Assembly (NCBI GenBank): GCA_027483465.1
Contig: JAIXUQ010000050.1
Span: 1-64,000, forward strand
DNA length: 64,000 nucleotides
Origin: Sphingomonadales bacterium
Lineage (GTDB): Bacteria; Pseudomonadota; Alphaproteobacteria; Sphingomonadales; Sphingomonadaceae
Reading direction: 5' to 3'
The position numbers and the translations under genes were made by a program. This document shows positions 40,478 through 48,578 of the stretch, piece after piece. The notes beneath the pieces were generated by a model that was not told where the DNA came from, did not search any database, and saw only the letters and a program-made list of their open reading frames with translations. Positions within the stretch are counted from its first letter, which is position 1; every line of letters begins with the position of its first letter.

Positions 40478-41176
40478 ATGCCGGAATTCAAGGCTTTGCT
40501 GGAAGGCTATCGCCGCTTCCGCACCGGGGCCTATCAGGAACAGCGCCGCCGTTACGATGCCTTGGCCGACAAGGGCCAGGCGCCGGGCGTGCTGGTGATC
40601 AGCTGTTCCGACAGCCGGGTGGACCCGACCCGGATTTTCGACACCGAACCGGGCCAGATGTTCGTGGTGCGCAATGTCGCTAATCTGGTGCCGCACTTCG
40701 ATCCCGATCCCTCGCATGGCCAGCACAGCACGTCGGCCGCGATTGAATATGCCGTCACCCAATTGAAGGTGCACCACATCCTGGTGCTGGGCCATGCCCG
40801 CTGCGGCGGCATCAAGGCCAGTCTGGAAGGCACGTTCGACAATGCCCAACCCGGCGAGGGCGGGTTCATCAACCGCTGGATGAGCCAGATTGCTTCGGCC
40901 CGGGACACGATTCGCGCCGCAGCGCAGCTTTCGCCCGACATTGATGCGTGCAGTGCGCTGGAACTGGCCTCGATCCGGCTGTCGATCGACAATCTGCGCA
41001 GCTTCCCGTTCATCGCCAAGGCCGAAGCCAAGGGCGAACTGCATCTGCAAGGCGCGCTGTTCGACATTGCCGAGGGCGTGCTGCGCGTGCTCAACCACGA
41101 AAGCGGCAAGTTTGAATCGCTGTCGGTGGATTGGGAGGCGGAGCCGGCGCCGGCACAACTCAAGGCGGTGCCTTAG
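40478..41176 (+). CDS. Beta-class carbonic anhydrase
   Basis: Interconverts CO2 and bicarbonate. The 232-residue protein carries the beta-CA zinc ligands C43 (with D45 and R47 in CSDSRVDP), H106 and C109 (GHARCGG), and PGQMFVVRNVANLVPHF. No signal peptide, so it is cytoplasmic. Transcribed divergently from lipA. The element inserted directly downstream begins at the last base of its TAG stop codon, so the very C-terminus (APAQLKAVP) may have been trimmed at insertion. Confidence 0.95.
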   Translation: MPEFKALLEGYRRFRTGAYQEQRRRYDALADKGQAPGVLVISCSDSRVDPTRIFDTEPGQMFVVRNVANLVPHFDPDPSHGQHSTSAAIEYAVTQLKVHHILVLGHARCGGIKASLEGTFDNAQPGEGGFINRWMSQIASARDTIRAAAQLSPDIDACSALELASIRLSIDNLRSFPFIAKAEAKGELHLQGALFDIAEGVLRVLNHESGKFESLSVDWEAEPAPAQLKAVP

Positions 41177-41362
41177 AGCATTTCCCGACCAATCTGAATC
41201 AGCGTCATCGCCGTTCCGGCGACCCCCACGGGGCGGGCGGACTTTGGCCCTTGGCTGCGTCGCTCGTCGGTTGCGATGGCGGCTGCATCGCGCCCTCCTC
41301 GCACCTTGCCACGAACCAAATTCCGCGCCGTGCCGCCGTTCCACATTGGTCGGGAAATGCTC
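41176..41362. mobile_element. MITE-like element with 18-bp perfect terminal inverted repeats
   Basis: The left end GAGCATTTCCCGACCAAT (41176-41193) has an exact inverted copy ending at 41362, and the next few bases inward also partly match. The 187-bp interior is GC-rich and encodes no transposase. Non-autonomous elements with similar ends are widespread in alphaproteobacteria. I see no clear target duplication. The left end supplies the last G of the carbonic anhydrase TAG stop. Confidence 0.75.
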
Positions 41363-41364
41363 CA

Positions 41365-41462
41365 ACGGAAACGGGCGCATCCATCACAAACAGGGGGGAG
41401 TGATGGATGCGCCCGTGCCGGAGGGCCGGCGGTAAGGGCAGTTACCGCGATGGCCAACCGAT
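41365..41462 (-). ncRNA. Candidate small RNA with three C-rich-loop hairpins
   Basis: Read leftward on the minus strand, an AT-rich stretch offers TTGAAA (41493-41498) and TATATG (41469-41474), a possible promoter with 18-base spacing. It is followed by three perfect hairpins: GCGGTAA/TTACCGC with loop CTGCCC (41429-41448), GCCGG/CCGGC with loop CCCT, and a 17-bp stem ACGGGCGCATCCATCAC whose loop begins TCCCCCC (41371-41416), ending in TTTCC. C-rich loops are known in anti-Shine-Dalgarno-type alphaproteobacterial sRNAs. A structure-only call. Confidence 0.4.
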
Positions 41463-41528
41463 GACCTGCATATAGGACAATATTGGTCCTGATTTCAAGC
41501 GGGAAACATTGCCTTCCTGTCATCTTTA

Positions 41529-41549
41529 GGTGCGGCAGGCTGCCGCACC
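41529..41549 (-). terminator. Hairpin at the end of the lpdA-side transcript
   Basis: GGTGCGGCA / TGCCGCACC, nine perfect base pairs with a three-base loop, six bases past the stop of the 123-residue hypothetical gene. No U-tract follows on the minus strand (TAAAGATG), so a strong rho-independent role is uncertain. Confidence 0.45.
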
Positions 41550-41555
41550 CCCGGA

Positions 41556-41927
41556 TCAGCGTTCGGCTTCATACACCCGGCCGCGCGGATCGCGTGAACC
41601 GGCCGCCTGGTTCACATTCTCCTTGAAGCGCTGATAGTTGCAGCCGAACGGGCCACCCGGCCCCCAGGTGCCGGAACAGGTGCCGGCCGTGCCGACATCG
41701 GGCCCGAGCAAACGGTTGCGTTCGTTCGAAACACTGAGCGTGCCGCGCTCCCCGAACGACCGCAGCACCGGCAATGGCGCGCGATAGGGCGATGGCGGCG
41801 GCTCGCGATTCGCGCAAACGACGATCTCGTCAGGCCGGCTTTTCGGTGGGCAGATCACGCTCCACCCCGGCGGCATCAGCGCGGCGGTGCCACTGGCGGC
41901 CATCAGCATGGCGGCCAGCGCGCCCAT
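41556..41927 (-). CDS. Exported hypothetical protein
   Basis: A 123-residue protein with an apparent signal peptide (MGALAAMLMAASGTAALM) and a mature part rich in arginine, proline and glycine with four cysteines (VICPP, VVCANRE, GTCSG, FGCNY). The tail reads SRDPRGRVYEAER. I do not recognise the family. Its ATG overlaps the lpdA stop by one base (TGATG), so it is the last gene of the PDH operon. Periplasmic location is inferred. Confidence 0.6.
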   Translation of the reverse strand: MGALAAMLMAASGTAALMPPGWSVICPPKSRPDEIVVCANREPPPSPYRAPLPVLRSFGERGTLSVSNERNRLLGPDVGTAGTCSGTWGPGGPFGCNYQRFKENVNQAAGSRDPRGRVYEAER

Positions 41928-43324
41928 CAATAGTGCAGCGCCCGCCCGTACGCGTCGAGCACGCTTTCATGCATCATCTCGCTCAGCGTCGGGTGCGGGA
42001 AGATGGTGTGCATCAATTCCGCCTCGGTCGTCTCCAGCCCCATGGCGATGGCATAGCCCTGGATCAACTCGGTCACCTCGGCGCCGACCATGTGGGCGCC
42101 CAACAGTTGCCCGGTGGTGGCATCAAACACCGTCTTCACAAAGCCTTCCGCCTCCCCCAGCGCGATGGCCTTGCCATTGCCGATGAAGGGGAATTTGCCG
42201 ACGCGCACGCTGTGGCCGGCGGCCTTGGCTTTGGCTTCGGTCAGGCCGATGCTGGCCACCTGCGGGCGGGCATAGGTGCAGCCGGGAATGCGCGCCACGT
42301 CCATCGCGTGGGGGTGGCCGCCGGCGATATGCTCCACCGCGATGATGCCTTCATGGCTGGCCTTGTGCGCCAGCCAGGGCGGGCCGGTCACATCGCCGAT
42401 GGCATAAAGGCCGGGCAGATTGGTTTGGCACATCGGATCGGTGACGATATGGCCGCGGTTGGTGGCGACGCCGAGCGCTTCGAGACCGATGTTTTCCGTG
42501 TTGGGCACGATGCCGATGGCAACGATGACATGGCTGTAGCGGTCGGTGCTGGCCTTGCCATCGGCGGTGGTGATGGTGGCGGTCACGCCCTCGGGCCCCG
42601 GCGTCACGTCGCTCACTTTGGCGCCGGTCATGATCGTCAGGCCCTGCTTGGTCAGCGCCTTTTGCGCGAAGGCTGAAACCTCCTCATCCTCCACTGGCAG
42701 GATGCGTTCGAGCATCTCCACCACCGTCACCGTCGCGCCCATGTCGCTGTAGAAGCTGGCGAATTCGATGCCGATGGCGCCCGATCCGATCACCAGCAAT
42801 TTCGTCGGCATCGCCGGCGGCACCATGGCGTGGCGATAGGTCCAGATGCGGTTGCCGTCCGCCTCAAGGCCCGGCAGATCGCGGGCGCGGGCGCCGGTCG
42901 CCACGATGACATTCCTGGCGCTGAGCACCCGCTCACTATTGGCGGTCGTAACCGAGACGCTGGTCGGCCCGGTCAAGCGCCCCTGCCCTTCCACCACCTC
43001 GATCCTGTTCTTCTTCATCAGGCCCTTCACGCCGCTGTTCAGCTGCGCCGCCACCTTGCGGGAACGGTCGGTCACCTTCTTCAGATCAAACGCGGGCTTC
43101 TCCACGCTGAGCCCATAGGCATCGGCGTGGGTGATATAATGATAGATTTCGCTGGTGCGCAGCAGCGCCTTGGTCGGGATGCAGCCCCAGTTCAGGCAAA
43201 TGCCGCCCAACCGCTCACGCTCGACAATGGCGACCTTCAAGCCCAACTGGCTTGCGCGGATCGCGGCGACATAGCCGCCGGGGCCGGAGCCGAGGATAAC
43301 GAGATCAAATGTTTCAGGCGTCAT
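41927..43324 (-). CDS. lpdA: Dihydrolipoyl dehydrogenase (E3)
   Basis: FAD flavoprotein that reoxidises dihydrolipoamide on the PDH complex, reducing NAD. The 465-residue product has the FAD GxGxxG motif VILGSGPGGYVAAI, the redox-active disulfide C43/C48 (GICLNWGCIPTKALL), a central NAD-binding VIGSGAIGIEFASFY and the C-terminal HPTLSEMMHE with catalytic histidine. Start overlaps the upstream 112-residue ORF (ATGA), and its stop overlaps the next gene. Confidence 0.96.
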   Translation of the reverse strand: MTPETFDLVILGSGPGGYVAAIRASQLGLKVAIVERERLGGICLNWGCIPTKALLRTSEIYHYITHADAYGLSVEKPAFDLKKVTDRSRKVAAQLNSGVKGLMKKNRIEVVEGQGRLTGPTSVSVTTANSERVLSARNVIVATGARARDLPGLEADGNRIWTYRHAMVPPAMPTKLLVIGSGAIGIEFASFYSDMGATVTVVEMLERILPVEDEEVSAFAQKALTKQGLTIMTGAKVSDVTPGPEGVTATITTADGKASTDRYSHVIVAIGIVPNTENIGLEALGVATNRGHIVTDPMCQTNLPGLYAIGDVTGPPWLAHKASHEGIIAVEHIAGGHPHAMDVARIPGCTYARPQVASIGLTEAKAKAAGHSVRVGKFPFIGNGKAIALGEAEGFVKTVFDATTGQLLGAHMVGAEVTELIQGYAIAMGLETTEAELMHTIFPHPTLSEMMHESVLDAYGRALHY

Positions 43325-43659
43325 TGTAACCTTCTGCTGTTCAATCGTGATGCGAGTTGTCGCAAATAACTCACCACTGACTCACGTTTCCCGATCAAAG
43401 CAGTGTCGGGTTGCACACGCCGGGGATGATCACCCTGAGAATAACAGAGAGCTACACACAATTTGATCCACGTGCGTCGATGAGATGCAGGCTCTGGAGC
43501 TATCTGAAGTGCATCGGAATATATGTTGCCGACAGTCAACCAATTGCGAGCATGCGCCTTATCCAAATTTATGTCTATTCTCTGTTCAAATAATGTGATG
43601 GCGTCTATTTCGTCTCCGTCTCCGACCAGTGAAAGCGAATTCAGTGGTTGGCGCATCAT
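43321..43659 (-). CDS. Low-GC hypothetical gene in the PDH operon, possibly carrier-protein-like
   Basis: A 112-residue ORF fitted exactly between pdhC (3 bases) and lpdA (four-base ATGA overlap). Base composition is foreign: sampled blocks are 37-58% GC. Its middle, LSLVGDGDEIDAITLFEQRI then LDKAHARNWLTVGNIYSDAL, resembles the second half of an acyl-carrier-type helical bundle (as in an LVxxxDSLDxxxLxxxLE...TVGD pattern), but the attachment serine is absent. The carboxyl part (RTWIKLCVALCYSQGDHP, RVQPDTALIGK) resembles a carrier N-terminus. The resemblance is weak and inferred by eye. No signal or membrane segment. Two consecutive ATG codons could start it. Confidence 0.6.
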   Translation of the reverse strand: MMRQPLNSLSLVGDGDEIDAITLFEQRIDINLDKAHARNWLTVGNIYSDALQIAPEPASHRRTWIKLCVALCYSQGDHPRRVQPDTALIGKRESVVSYLRQLASRLNSRRLQ

Positions 43660-43662
43660 AAA

Positions 43663-44958
43663 CTACGCCACCAGTCCTAGCGGGTTCTCGATCAGCGCCT
43701 TGATCGCGCCCATCAGTTCGGCGCCGTCCGCCCCATCGATGGCGCGGTGATCGAAGCTGCCGGTGATGGTCATCACCGTGGCGATGGCGAGCGCGTCGCC
43801 CTTCACCACGGCGCGCTTCTCGCCGGCGCCCACGGCCAGGATCATCGCCTGCGGCGGGTTGATCACCGCGTCAAACTGCTTGATGCCAAACATGCCCAGA
43901 TTGGAAAGCGACGCGGTGCCGCCCTGATATTCGTGCGGCTGCAACTTGCCGGCGCGGGCCTTTTCGGCGAGCACCTTCATTTCGCTGGCAATCTGGCTGA
44001 CGGCCTTGCCATCGGCGCCGGTGATGATCGGCGTGATCAGGCCCGAGGGCGCGGCTACGGCCACCGAGATATCGGCGCGCTCATAGACGAGCAAATGATC
44101 GCCGGCGAACGAGACGTTGCACTTGGGCACTTGGCGCAGGCCGAGCGCCAGCGCCTTGATGACGAGATCGTTGACGCTCACCTTGATGCCGCGCGGTTCC
44201 AGCGCCTTGTTCAATTCGCCGCGCAGCTTGAGCAGCGCATCCAGTTCCACGTCGAGCGTCAAATAGATGTGCGGGATGGACTGTTTGGCCTCGGTCAGCC
44301 GGCGGGCGATCACCTTGCGCACATTGCCCAGCTTCTCGACGCTGTGCGGAATGTCGCTGGTGACCGGGGCGGCGGGTGCCGGCGCCGGAGCCGGGGCGGG
44401 CGCTGCCGGCACCCCCTCTCCCGGGCCGCCCTGCGGGCGTCTCTCGACCTCTCCCCCAGGGGGAGAGGTGATGGCCACCGGCTTGCCGGCCGCGGCCTCC
44501 ACATCAGCGCGCACGATGCGGCCGCGCGGGCCGCTGCCGGCCACGCTGGCCAGATCGACGCCCTTCAGTTCGGCGATGCGGCGGGCGAGCGGGCTGGCGA
44601 TGATGCGCTCCCCAGCCGCCGGCGGCGCAGCCACTGGGGCCGGGGCGGCGGCTGGCGCTGCCGCCGGAGCGGGAGCCGGGGCGGGTGCCGGCTTCGGCGG
44701 CGGCGCACTGCCCTCGCCGTCGCCGGCCAGCCGCAGGATCACCGTGCCCACCGGCACATTTTCGAGGCCCTCGGGCACGGCGATCTCGATCACCACGCCT
44801 TCGTCCACGGCCTCCACCTCCATGGTGGCCTTGTCGGTCTCGATCTCGGCGATGATATCGCCCGATTTCACCGTGTCACCCGGCTTCACATGCCATTTGG
44901 CCAGCGTGCCCACCTCCATGGTGGGCGACAGGGCGGGCATGGTCACATCAATCGCCAT
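43663..44958 (-). CDS. pdhC: Pyruvate dehydrogenase E2, dihydrolipoamide acetyltransferase
   Basis: Core of the PDH complex; transfers acetyl from lipoamide to CoA. The 431-residue product has one lipoyl domain (lipoyl lysine 43 in [12 protein letters not shown]), an alanine/proline linker, a peripheral-subunit-binding domain ([20 protein letters not shown]), and a catalytic domain ending with the active-site histidine in [17 protein letters not shown]. Inside the linker, about 20 residues (from [12 protein letters not shown] to GEGVP) are encoded by an intergenic-type palindromic repeat in frame. ATG at [11 protein letters not shown] is used; an earlier frame merely overlaps the NYN gene. 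Confidence 0.95.
   Translation of the reverse strand: MAIDVTMPALSPTMEVGTLAKWHVKPGDTVKSGDIIAEIETDKATMEVEAVDEGVVIEIAVPEGLENVPVGTVILRLAGDGEGSAPPPKPAPAPAPAPAAAPAAAPAPVAAPPAAGERIIASPLARRIAELKGVDLASVAGSGPRGRIVRADVEAAAGKPVAITSPPGGEVERRPQGGPGEGVPAAPAPAPAPAPAAPVTSDIPHSVEKLGNVRKVIARRLTEAKQSIPHIYLTLDVELDALLKLRGELNKALEPRGIKVSVNDLVIKALALGLRQVPKCNVSFAGDHLLVYERADISVAVAAPSGLITPIITGADGKAVSQIASEMKVLAEKARAGKLQPHEYQGGTASLSNLGMFGIKQFDAVINPPQAMILAVGAGEKRAVVKGDALAIATVMTITGSFDHRAIDGADGAELMGAIKALIENPLGLVA
44411..44470. repeat. Palindromic repeat inserted in frame in pdhC
   Basis: The block from CCCCTCTCCC to GGGGGAGAGGTG contains a perfect inverted repeat, CCTCTCCCCC (44448-44457), one A, GGGGGAGAGG (44459-44468), preceded by the CTCTCCCGGGC half. 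It resembles the GGGGGAGG repeats seen in intergenic gaps elsewhere in the window. It adds about 20 codons and keeps the frame open. Confidence 0.7.
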
Positions 44959-44959
44959 A

Positions 44960-45613
44960 TCAATTGTCCACAAAAAGCTGATCGACCAGCGCGGACTGTT
45001 CGCCATCGTCCGGGTTGTCGATCAGGTCGGCCATGTCGAGGAAATAGGCGGCGGCCCCGGCCAGCGCGCCGGAATAACGGACCTCGGCGCCCTGATCGGA
45101 TTTCATCGCCCAGGCCACCACCAGCGCGCGCTTGCCGATGGCGTTGATCTTCTTCACCAGCGGCACGAAATCGCCATCGCCGGCCACCAGCGCCACCACA
45201 TCGCAGCGGTCAGACACGGCCAGGTCAAACGCCTCCAGCGCCAGCCACACATCGATGCCCTGTTCCTTGGGCGGTTCGCTGTTGGTGTCGATGCGGGTGA
45301 AATGCGGGGTGATGTTGCTGGCGGCCAGGATCTGATCAAACACCCGGTCGTTGCGCAGCGCATCCTCGACGAAATTGCCGGTGCGCGCCCGCTCCTCCAG
45401 ATCGCGCACCGTGTAGCGGCCGCGGAAATAATGCGCCTCCACCACGCGGGCGCGGCTGCGCGGCACATCTTCCATGTCGGCGGTGGCGACGCGGATGAAA
45501 TCCATCAGGCCCGACAGCGACAGGCGGCGCCCGGCCACATGCTCGAACTTGTAGAAGTTCGAAACGCGGTTGAAATAGCTGCCGTCGATCATCACGGCGA
45601 TGCGCGTCTGCAT
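44960..45613 (-). CDS. NYN/LabA-type domain protein (PIN-like nuclease family)
   Basis: A 217-residue single NYN domain. Conserved acidic sites are D10 in VMIDGSYFN, the [10 protein letters not shown] and [16 protein letters not shown] segments, and the [17 protein letters not shown] core; these are the Mg-binding residues of the NYN/PIN fold, and related proteins are RNases or, as LabA, regulators. It lies in the PDH operon, five bases after pdhB and one base before pdhC. ATG at [11 protein letters not shown] is used. A role in controlling this operon's mRNA is only a guess. Confidence 0.85.
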   Translation of the reverse strand: MQTRIAVMIDGSYFNRVSNFYKFEHVAGRRLSLSGLMDFIRVATADMEDVPRSRARVVEAHYFRGRYTVRDLEERARTGNFVEDALRNDRVFDQILAASNITPHFTRIDTNSEPPKEQGIDVWLALEAFDLAVSDRCDVVALVAGDGDFVPLVKKINAIGKRALVVAWAMKSDQGAEVRYSGALAGAAAYFLDMADLIDNPDDGEQSALVDQLFVDN

Positions 45614-45618
45614 GGGCC

Positions 45619-46980
45619 CTACCTGTAACACACGGCGCGTGCGGCGGCGACGACATCCTCTGCCTTCAGCAACGCGGCCTTTTCCAGATTGGCGGCATAG
45701 GGCAGCGGCACGTCCACATTCGTCACCCGCAGCACCGGCGCATCCAGATCGTCAAAGCCATCCTCCATGCAGATCGCCATGATTTCCGAGGCGATCGAGC
45801 AGGTCGGCCAGCCTTCCTCCACCACCACCAGGCGGTTGGTCTTCTTCAGGCTGGCCAGCACGGTGGCGCGATCCAGCGGGCGCAGGGTGCGCAGATCGAT
45901 CACCTCGGCCTCGATCCCCTCGGCAGCCAGGGTGGCGGCGGCCTGCAGCGCCACGCCCACGCCGATGCTGTAGCTCACCAGCGTGACATGCTGGCCAGCG
46001 CGGCAGATGCGGGCCTTGCCGATCGGCACGACATGCTCGCCCTCCGGCACGTCAAAGCTCTGGCCATAGAGCAGCTCATTCTCAAGGAACACCACCGGAT
46101 CGGGGCTGCGGATGGCGGCCTTCAGCAAGCCCTTGGCATCGGCGGCATCATAGGGCGAAATCACGATCAGGCCGGGGACACTGGCATACCAGGGGCCATA
46201 ATTCTGGCTGTGCTGGGCGGCCACGCGGCTGGCGGCACCATTGGGGCCGCGGAACACGATCGGGCAGCGCATCTGCCCGCCCGACATGTAGAGGGTTTTC
46301 GCCGCCGAATTGATGATATGGTCAATCGCCTGCATGGCGAAGTTGAAGGTCATGAACTCCACCACCGGTTTCAGCCCGCCCATGGCGGCGCCGGTGCCCA
46401 GGCCGGCAAAGCCATATTCGGTGATCGGCGTGTCGATCACGCGGGCGGGGCCGAACTCCTCGAGCAAGCCTTGCGTCACCTTGTAGGCGCCCTGATATTC
46501 GGCCACCTCCTCGCCCATCACGAACACCGTGCCATCGCCGCGCATTTCCTCGGCCATGGCATCGCGCAGCGCCTCGCGCACCGTCTGGCGGCGGGTGGGG
46601 CCGCTGGCGGGTTCGGGCGCGGTGATGGCAGGCGCGGTGACGGCGGGGGCGATGGCGGCCGGCGTAGGTTCAGGCGTGATCGCGGCAACCGGCGACGGTG
46701 CGGCGGCGGGGGGCGCAACGGGCGCTGGCGCCGGCGCCTCATCCTCGCCGGTGATGCTGATGATCGGGGTGCCCACCTTCACGCCTTCGCTGCCGGCGGC
46801 CACCAGCAGGGCGGCCACGGTGCCGCCATCATCGGCTTCCAGTTCCATGGTCGCCTTGTCGGTCTCAATCTCGGCGATCACGTCACCGGGTTTCACCACA
46901 TCGCCCACGGCCACCAGCCATTTGGCCAGCGTGCCCTCTTCCATGGTGGGCGACATGGCGGGAAGCAGGATCTGCGGCAT
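45619..46980 (-). CDS. pdhB: Pyruvate dehydrogenase E1 beta with N-terminal lipoyl domain
   Basis: E1 beta subunit of the PDH complex, which decarboxylates pyruvate with TPP. The 453-residue product has an N-terminal lipoyl domain ([20 protein letters not shown] with lysine 42 in TDKATMELE), a proline/alanine linker and the transketolase-like E1 beta core ([35 protein letters not shown]). A lipoyl domain on E1 beta is typical of alphaproteobacteria. It overlaps the pdhA stop by one base (TGATG). Confidence 0.96.
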   Translation of the reverse strand: MPQILLPAMSPTMEEGTLAKWLVAVGDVVKPGDVIAEIETDKATMELEADDGGTVAALLVAAGSEGVKVGTPIISITGEDEAPAPAPVAPPAAAPSPVAAITPEPTPAAIAPAVTAPAITAPEPASGPTRRQTVREALRDAMAEEMRGDGTVFVMGEEVAEYQGAYKVTQGLLEEFGPARVIDTPITEYGFAGLGTGAAMGGLKPVVEFMTFNFAMQAIDHIINSAAKTLYMSGGQMRCPIVFRGPNGAASRVAAQHSQNYGPWYASVPGLIVISPYDAADAKGLLKAAIRSPDPVVFLENELLYGQSFDVPEGEHVVPIGKARICRAGQHVTLVSYSIGVGVALQAAATLAAEGIEAEVIDLRTLRPLDRATVLASLKKTNRLVVVEEGWPTCSIASEIMAICMEDGFDDLDAPVLRVTNVDVPLPYAANLEKAALLKAEDVVAAARAVCYR

Positions 46981-48029
46981 CAGTAGGTTCCCAGCAGCAC
47001 GTCGGTGTGGAGTTCGGACAGGGCCGGTTCCGGCGCTTCCAGGGCGAAATCGGCGCTTTCGGCCACCTCGTCACGCACCTCGCGGTCAATGGCCTTCAGC
47101 GCGGCCTCGTCGGCAAAGCCGCCGTCGATGATTTCCTTCTTCAGCCCCTCGATCGGGTCGCTCTTCTCGCGCATCGCCTGCACTTCCTCGCGGCTGCGAT
47201 ACTTGGCCGGGTCGCTCATCGAATGGCCGCGATAGCGGTAGGTCTTCATTTCCATCAACACCGGGCCGTTGCCGGCGCGCACCCAATCGATGGCGGTCCT
47301 GGCCGCTCCGCGCACCGCCAGCACGTCCATCCCGTCCACTTGCATGCCGGGCACGCGGAAGCTTTCGCCGCGGCGATACAATTGATCCTCGGAACTGGCG
47401 CGGTTCACCGATGTGCCCATGGCATATTGGTTGTTCTCGATCACGAAGATCACCGGCAGCTTCCACAGCTCGGCCATGTTGAAGCTTTCATAGACCTGGC
47501 CCTGATTGGCCGCGCCATCGCCGAAATAGGTGACCGCGATATGGCCATCGCCCTTGTATTTGTGGGCAAAGCCCAACCCGGCGCCCAGCGGCACCTGGGC
47601 GGCCACAATGCCGTGGCCGCCGAAAAAGCCATGCTCCACGCTGAACATGTGCATGGAACCGCCCTTGCCGCGGCTGATGCCGGCGGCGCGGCCGGTCAGT
47701 TCGGCCATCACCGCCCGGGCATCGATGCCGCAGGCCAGCATATGGCCATGATCGCGATAGCCGGTGATGATGGAATCGCCGCGCTTCAGTTCGGCCTGCA
47801 TGCCCACCACCACGGCTTCCTGGCCGATGTAGAGGTGACAGAAACCGCCGATCTGCCCCATGCCGTAAAGCTGGCCGGCCCGCTCCTCAAACCGGCGGAT
47901 CAGCACCATCTGGCGATACATGGCCAGCAGCTCTTCTTTGCTGGCCACGAACCGTTGCGGTTCATCGGGGCGGGGCCAGTTCGGCGCTGCCGGTGCGGAG
48001 ACAGCCTTGCGGCCGGTGCTGCGAGCCAA
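46980..48029 (-). CDS. pdhA: Pyruvate dehydrogenase E1 alpha
   Basis: E1 alpha, binding TPP: the TPP motif is [20 protein letters not shown] through IENN. The 349-residue protein shows [39 protein letters not shown] and the phosphorylation-loop-like [11 protein letters not shown]. It is first in the operon pdhA-pdhB-NYN-pdhC-orf-lpdA-orf. Upstream are two palindromes that may control the operon. Confidence 0.96.
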   Translation of the reverse strand: MARSTGRKAVSAPAAPNWPRPDEPQRFVASKEELLAMYRQMVLIRRFEERAGQLYGMGQIGGFCHLYIGQEAVVVGMQAELKRGDSIITGYRDHGHMLACGIDARAVMAELTGRAAGISRGKGGSMHMFSVEHGFFGGHGIVAAQVPLGAGLGFAHKYKGDGHIAVTYFGDGAANQGQVYESFNMAELWKLPVIFVIENNQYAMGTSVNRASSEDQLYRRGESFRVPGMQVDGMDVLAVRGAARTAIDWVRAGNGPVLMEMKTYRYRGHSMSDPAKYRSREEVQAMREKSDPIEGLKKEIIDGGFADEAALKAIDREVRDEVAESADFALEAPEPALSELHTDVLLGTY

Positions 48030-48044
48030 GTTGATCCCCTTCTC

Positions 48045-48061
48045 CCAAGTGGTGAACTTGG
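48045..48061. promoter_or_regulatory. CCAAGT-N5-ACTTGG palindrome in the pdhA leader
   Basis: A 6-bp inverted repeat with five bases between halves, just downstream of an AT-rich CATAATATA (-10-like, about 48062-48070) on the pdhA strand. It could be an operator at the transcription start or a leader hairpin. Confidence 0.35.
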
Positions 48062-48098
48062 TATATTATGTCGCAGGCTGGGGCGGCAAGTGTCACTT

Positions 48099-48115
48099 TT
48101 TGGCAATGTGCCAAA
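48099..48115. promoter_or_regulatory. TTTGGCA-N3-TGCCAAA palindrome upstream of pdhA
   Basis: A perfect 7-bp inverted repeat with a three-base spacer, 30-50 bases upstream of the -10-like AT stretch of the pdh promoter. A regulator-binding site is plausible; no known regulator is assigned. A separate CCGGTTAACCGG palindrome lies just beyond. Confidence 0.4.
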
Positions 48116-48140
48116 CCGGTTAACCGGCCGCGGCGGCGGA

Positions 48141-48476
48141 TCAGCGGGCGGCCGGCGGCTCTGCGGGCGGCAGCGGCACGATCACTTCATCCGGGCGCAC
48201 CATGTCGAGCCGGCGGCGCACCAGTTCATCGGCCAGATCGGGATCAACCCCGCGCGGATCGAGCAGCACCAGCCGCTGTTGCAGCGCGGCCTTCTGCTCA
48301 TCGGTTTCGCGCACCTGGGCTTCAAGCCGGGCGCGCTGGGCCTGATAATCGCGCAGCGCGCCATAGCCGGTGGGGCCGGAGGCGGCATGGAAGGCGAAAT
48401 AACCGGCCACGACAATGCAGCTGACCGGCAGCGCCGACCGCACGATATAATCCCTCAGGCCGAATTTGGCTGCCAT
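48141..48476 (-). CDS. ftsB: Cell division protein FtsB/DivIC family
   Basis: A 111-residue septum-formation-initiator protein: a short cytoplasmic N-terminus, one membrane helix (VSCIVVAGYFAFHAASG) and a coiled coil (YQAQRARLEAQVRETDEQKAALQQRL), ending in VRRRLDMVRPDEVIVPLP. It links FtsL and FtsQ at the divisome. Next to pdhA, as in many alphaproteobacteria; probably its own transcript. Confidence 0.9.
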   Translation of the reverse strand: MAAKFGLRDYIVRSALPVSCIVVAGYFAFHAASGPTGYGALRDYQAQRARLEAQVRETDEQKAALQQRLVLLDPRGVDPDLADELVRRRLDMVRPDEVIVPLPPAEPPAAR

Positions 48477-48578
48477 TCGTCCAATTTATGCAAACACTGC
48501 CCTATCCACAAGGCTGCAATGCCGCCGTTTCGCTGCTAGCGTGGTGCAAACATCATCATACCGGGGAGAGGCCTGCCA

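Noticed and set aside
43411-43593. Plus-strand 60-codon ORF inside the low-GC pdh-operon gene
   Set aside because: The minus-strand ORF fits the operon with a 3-base gap and an ATGA overlap; the plus-strand frame has no ribosome-binding site or context.
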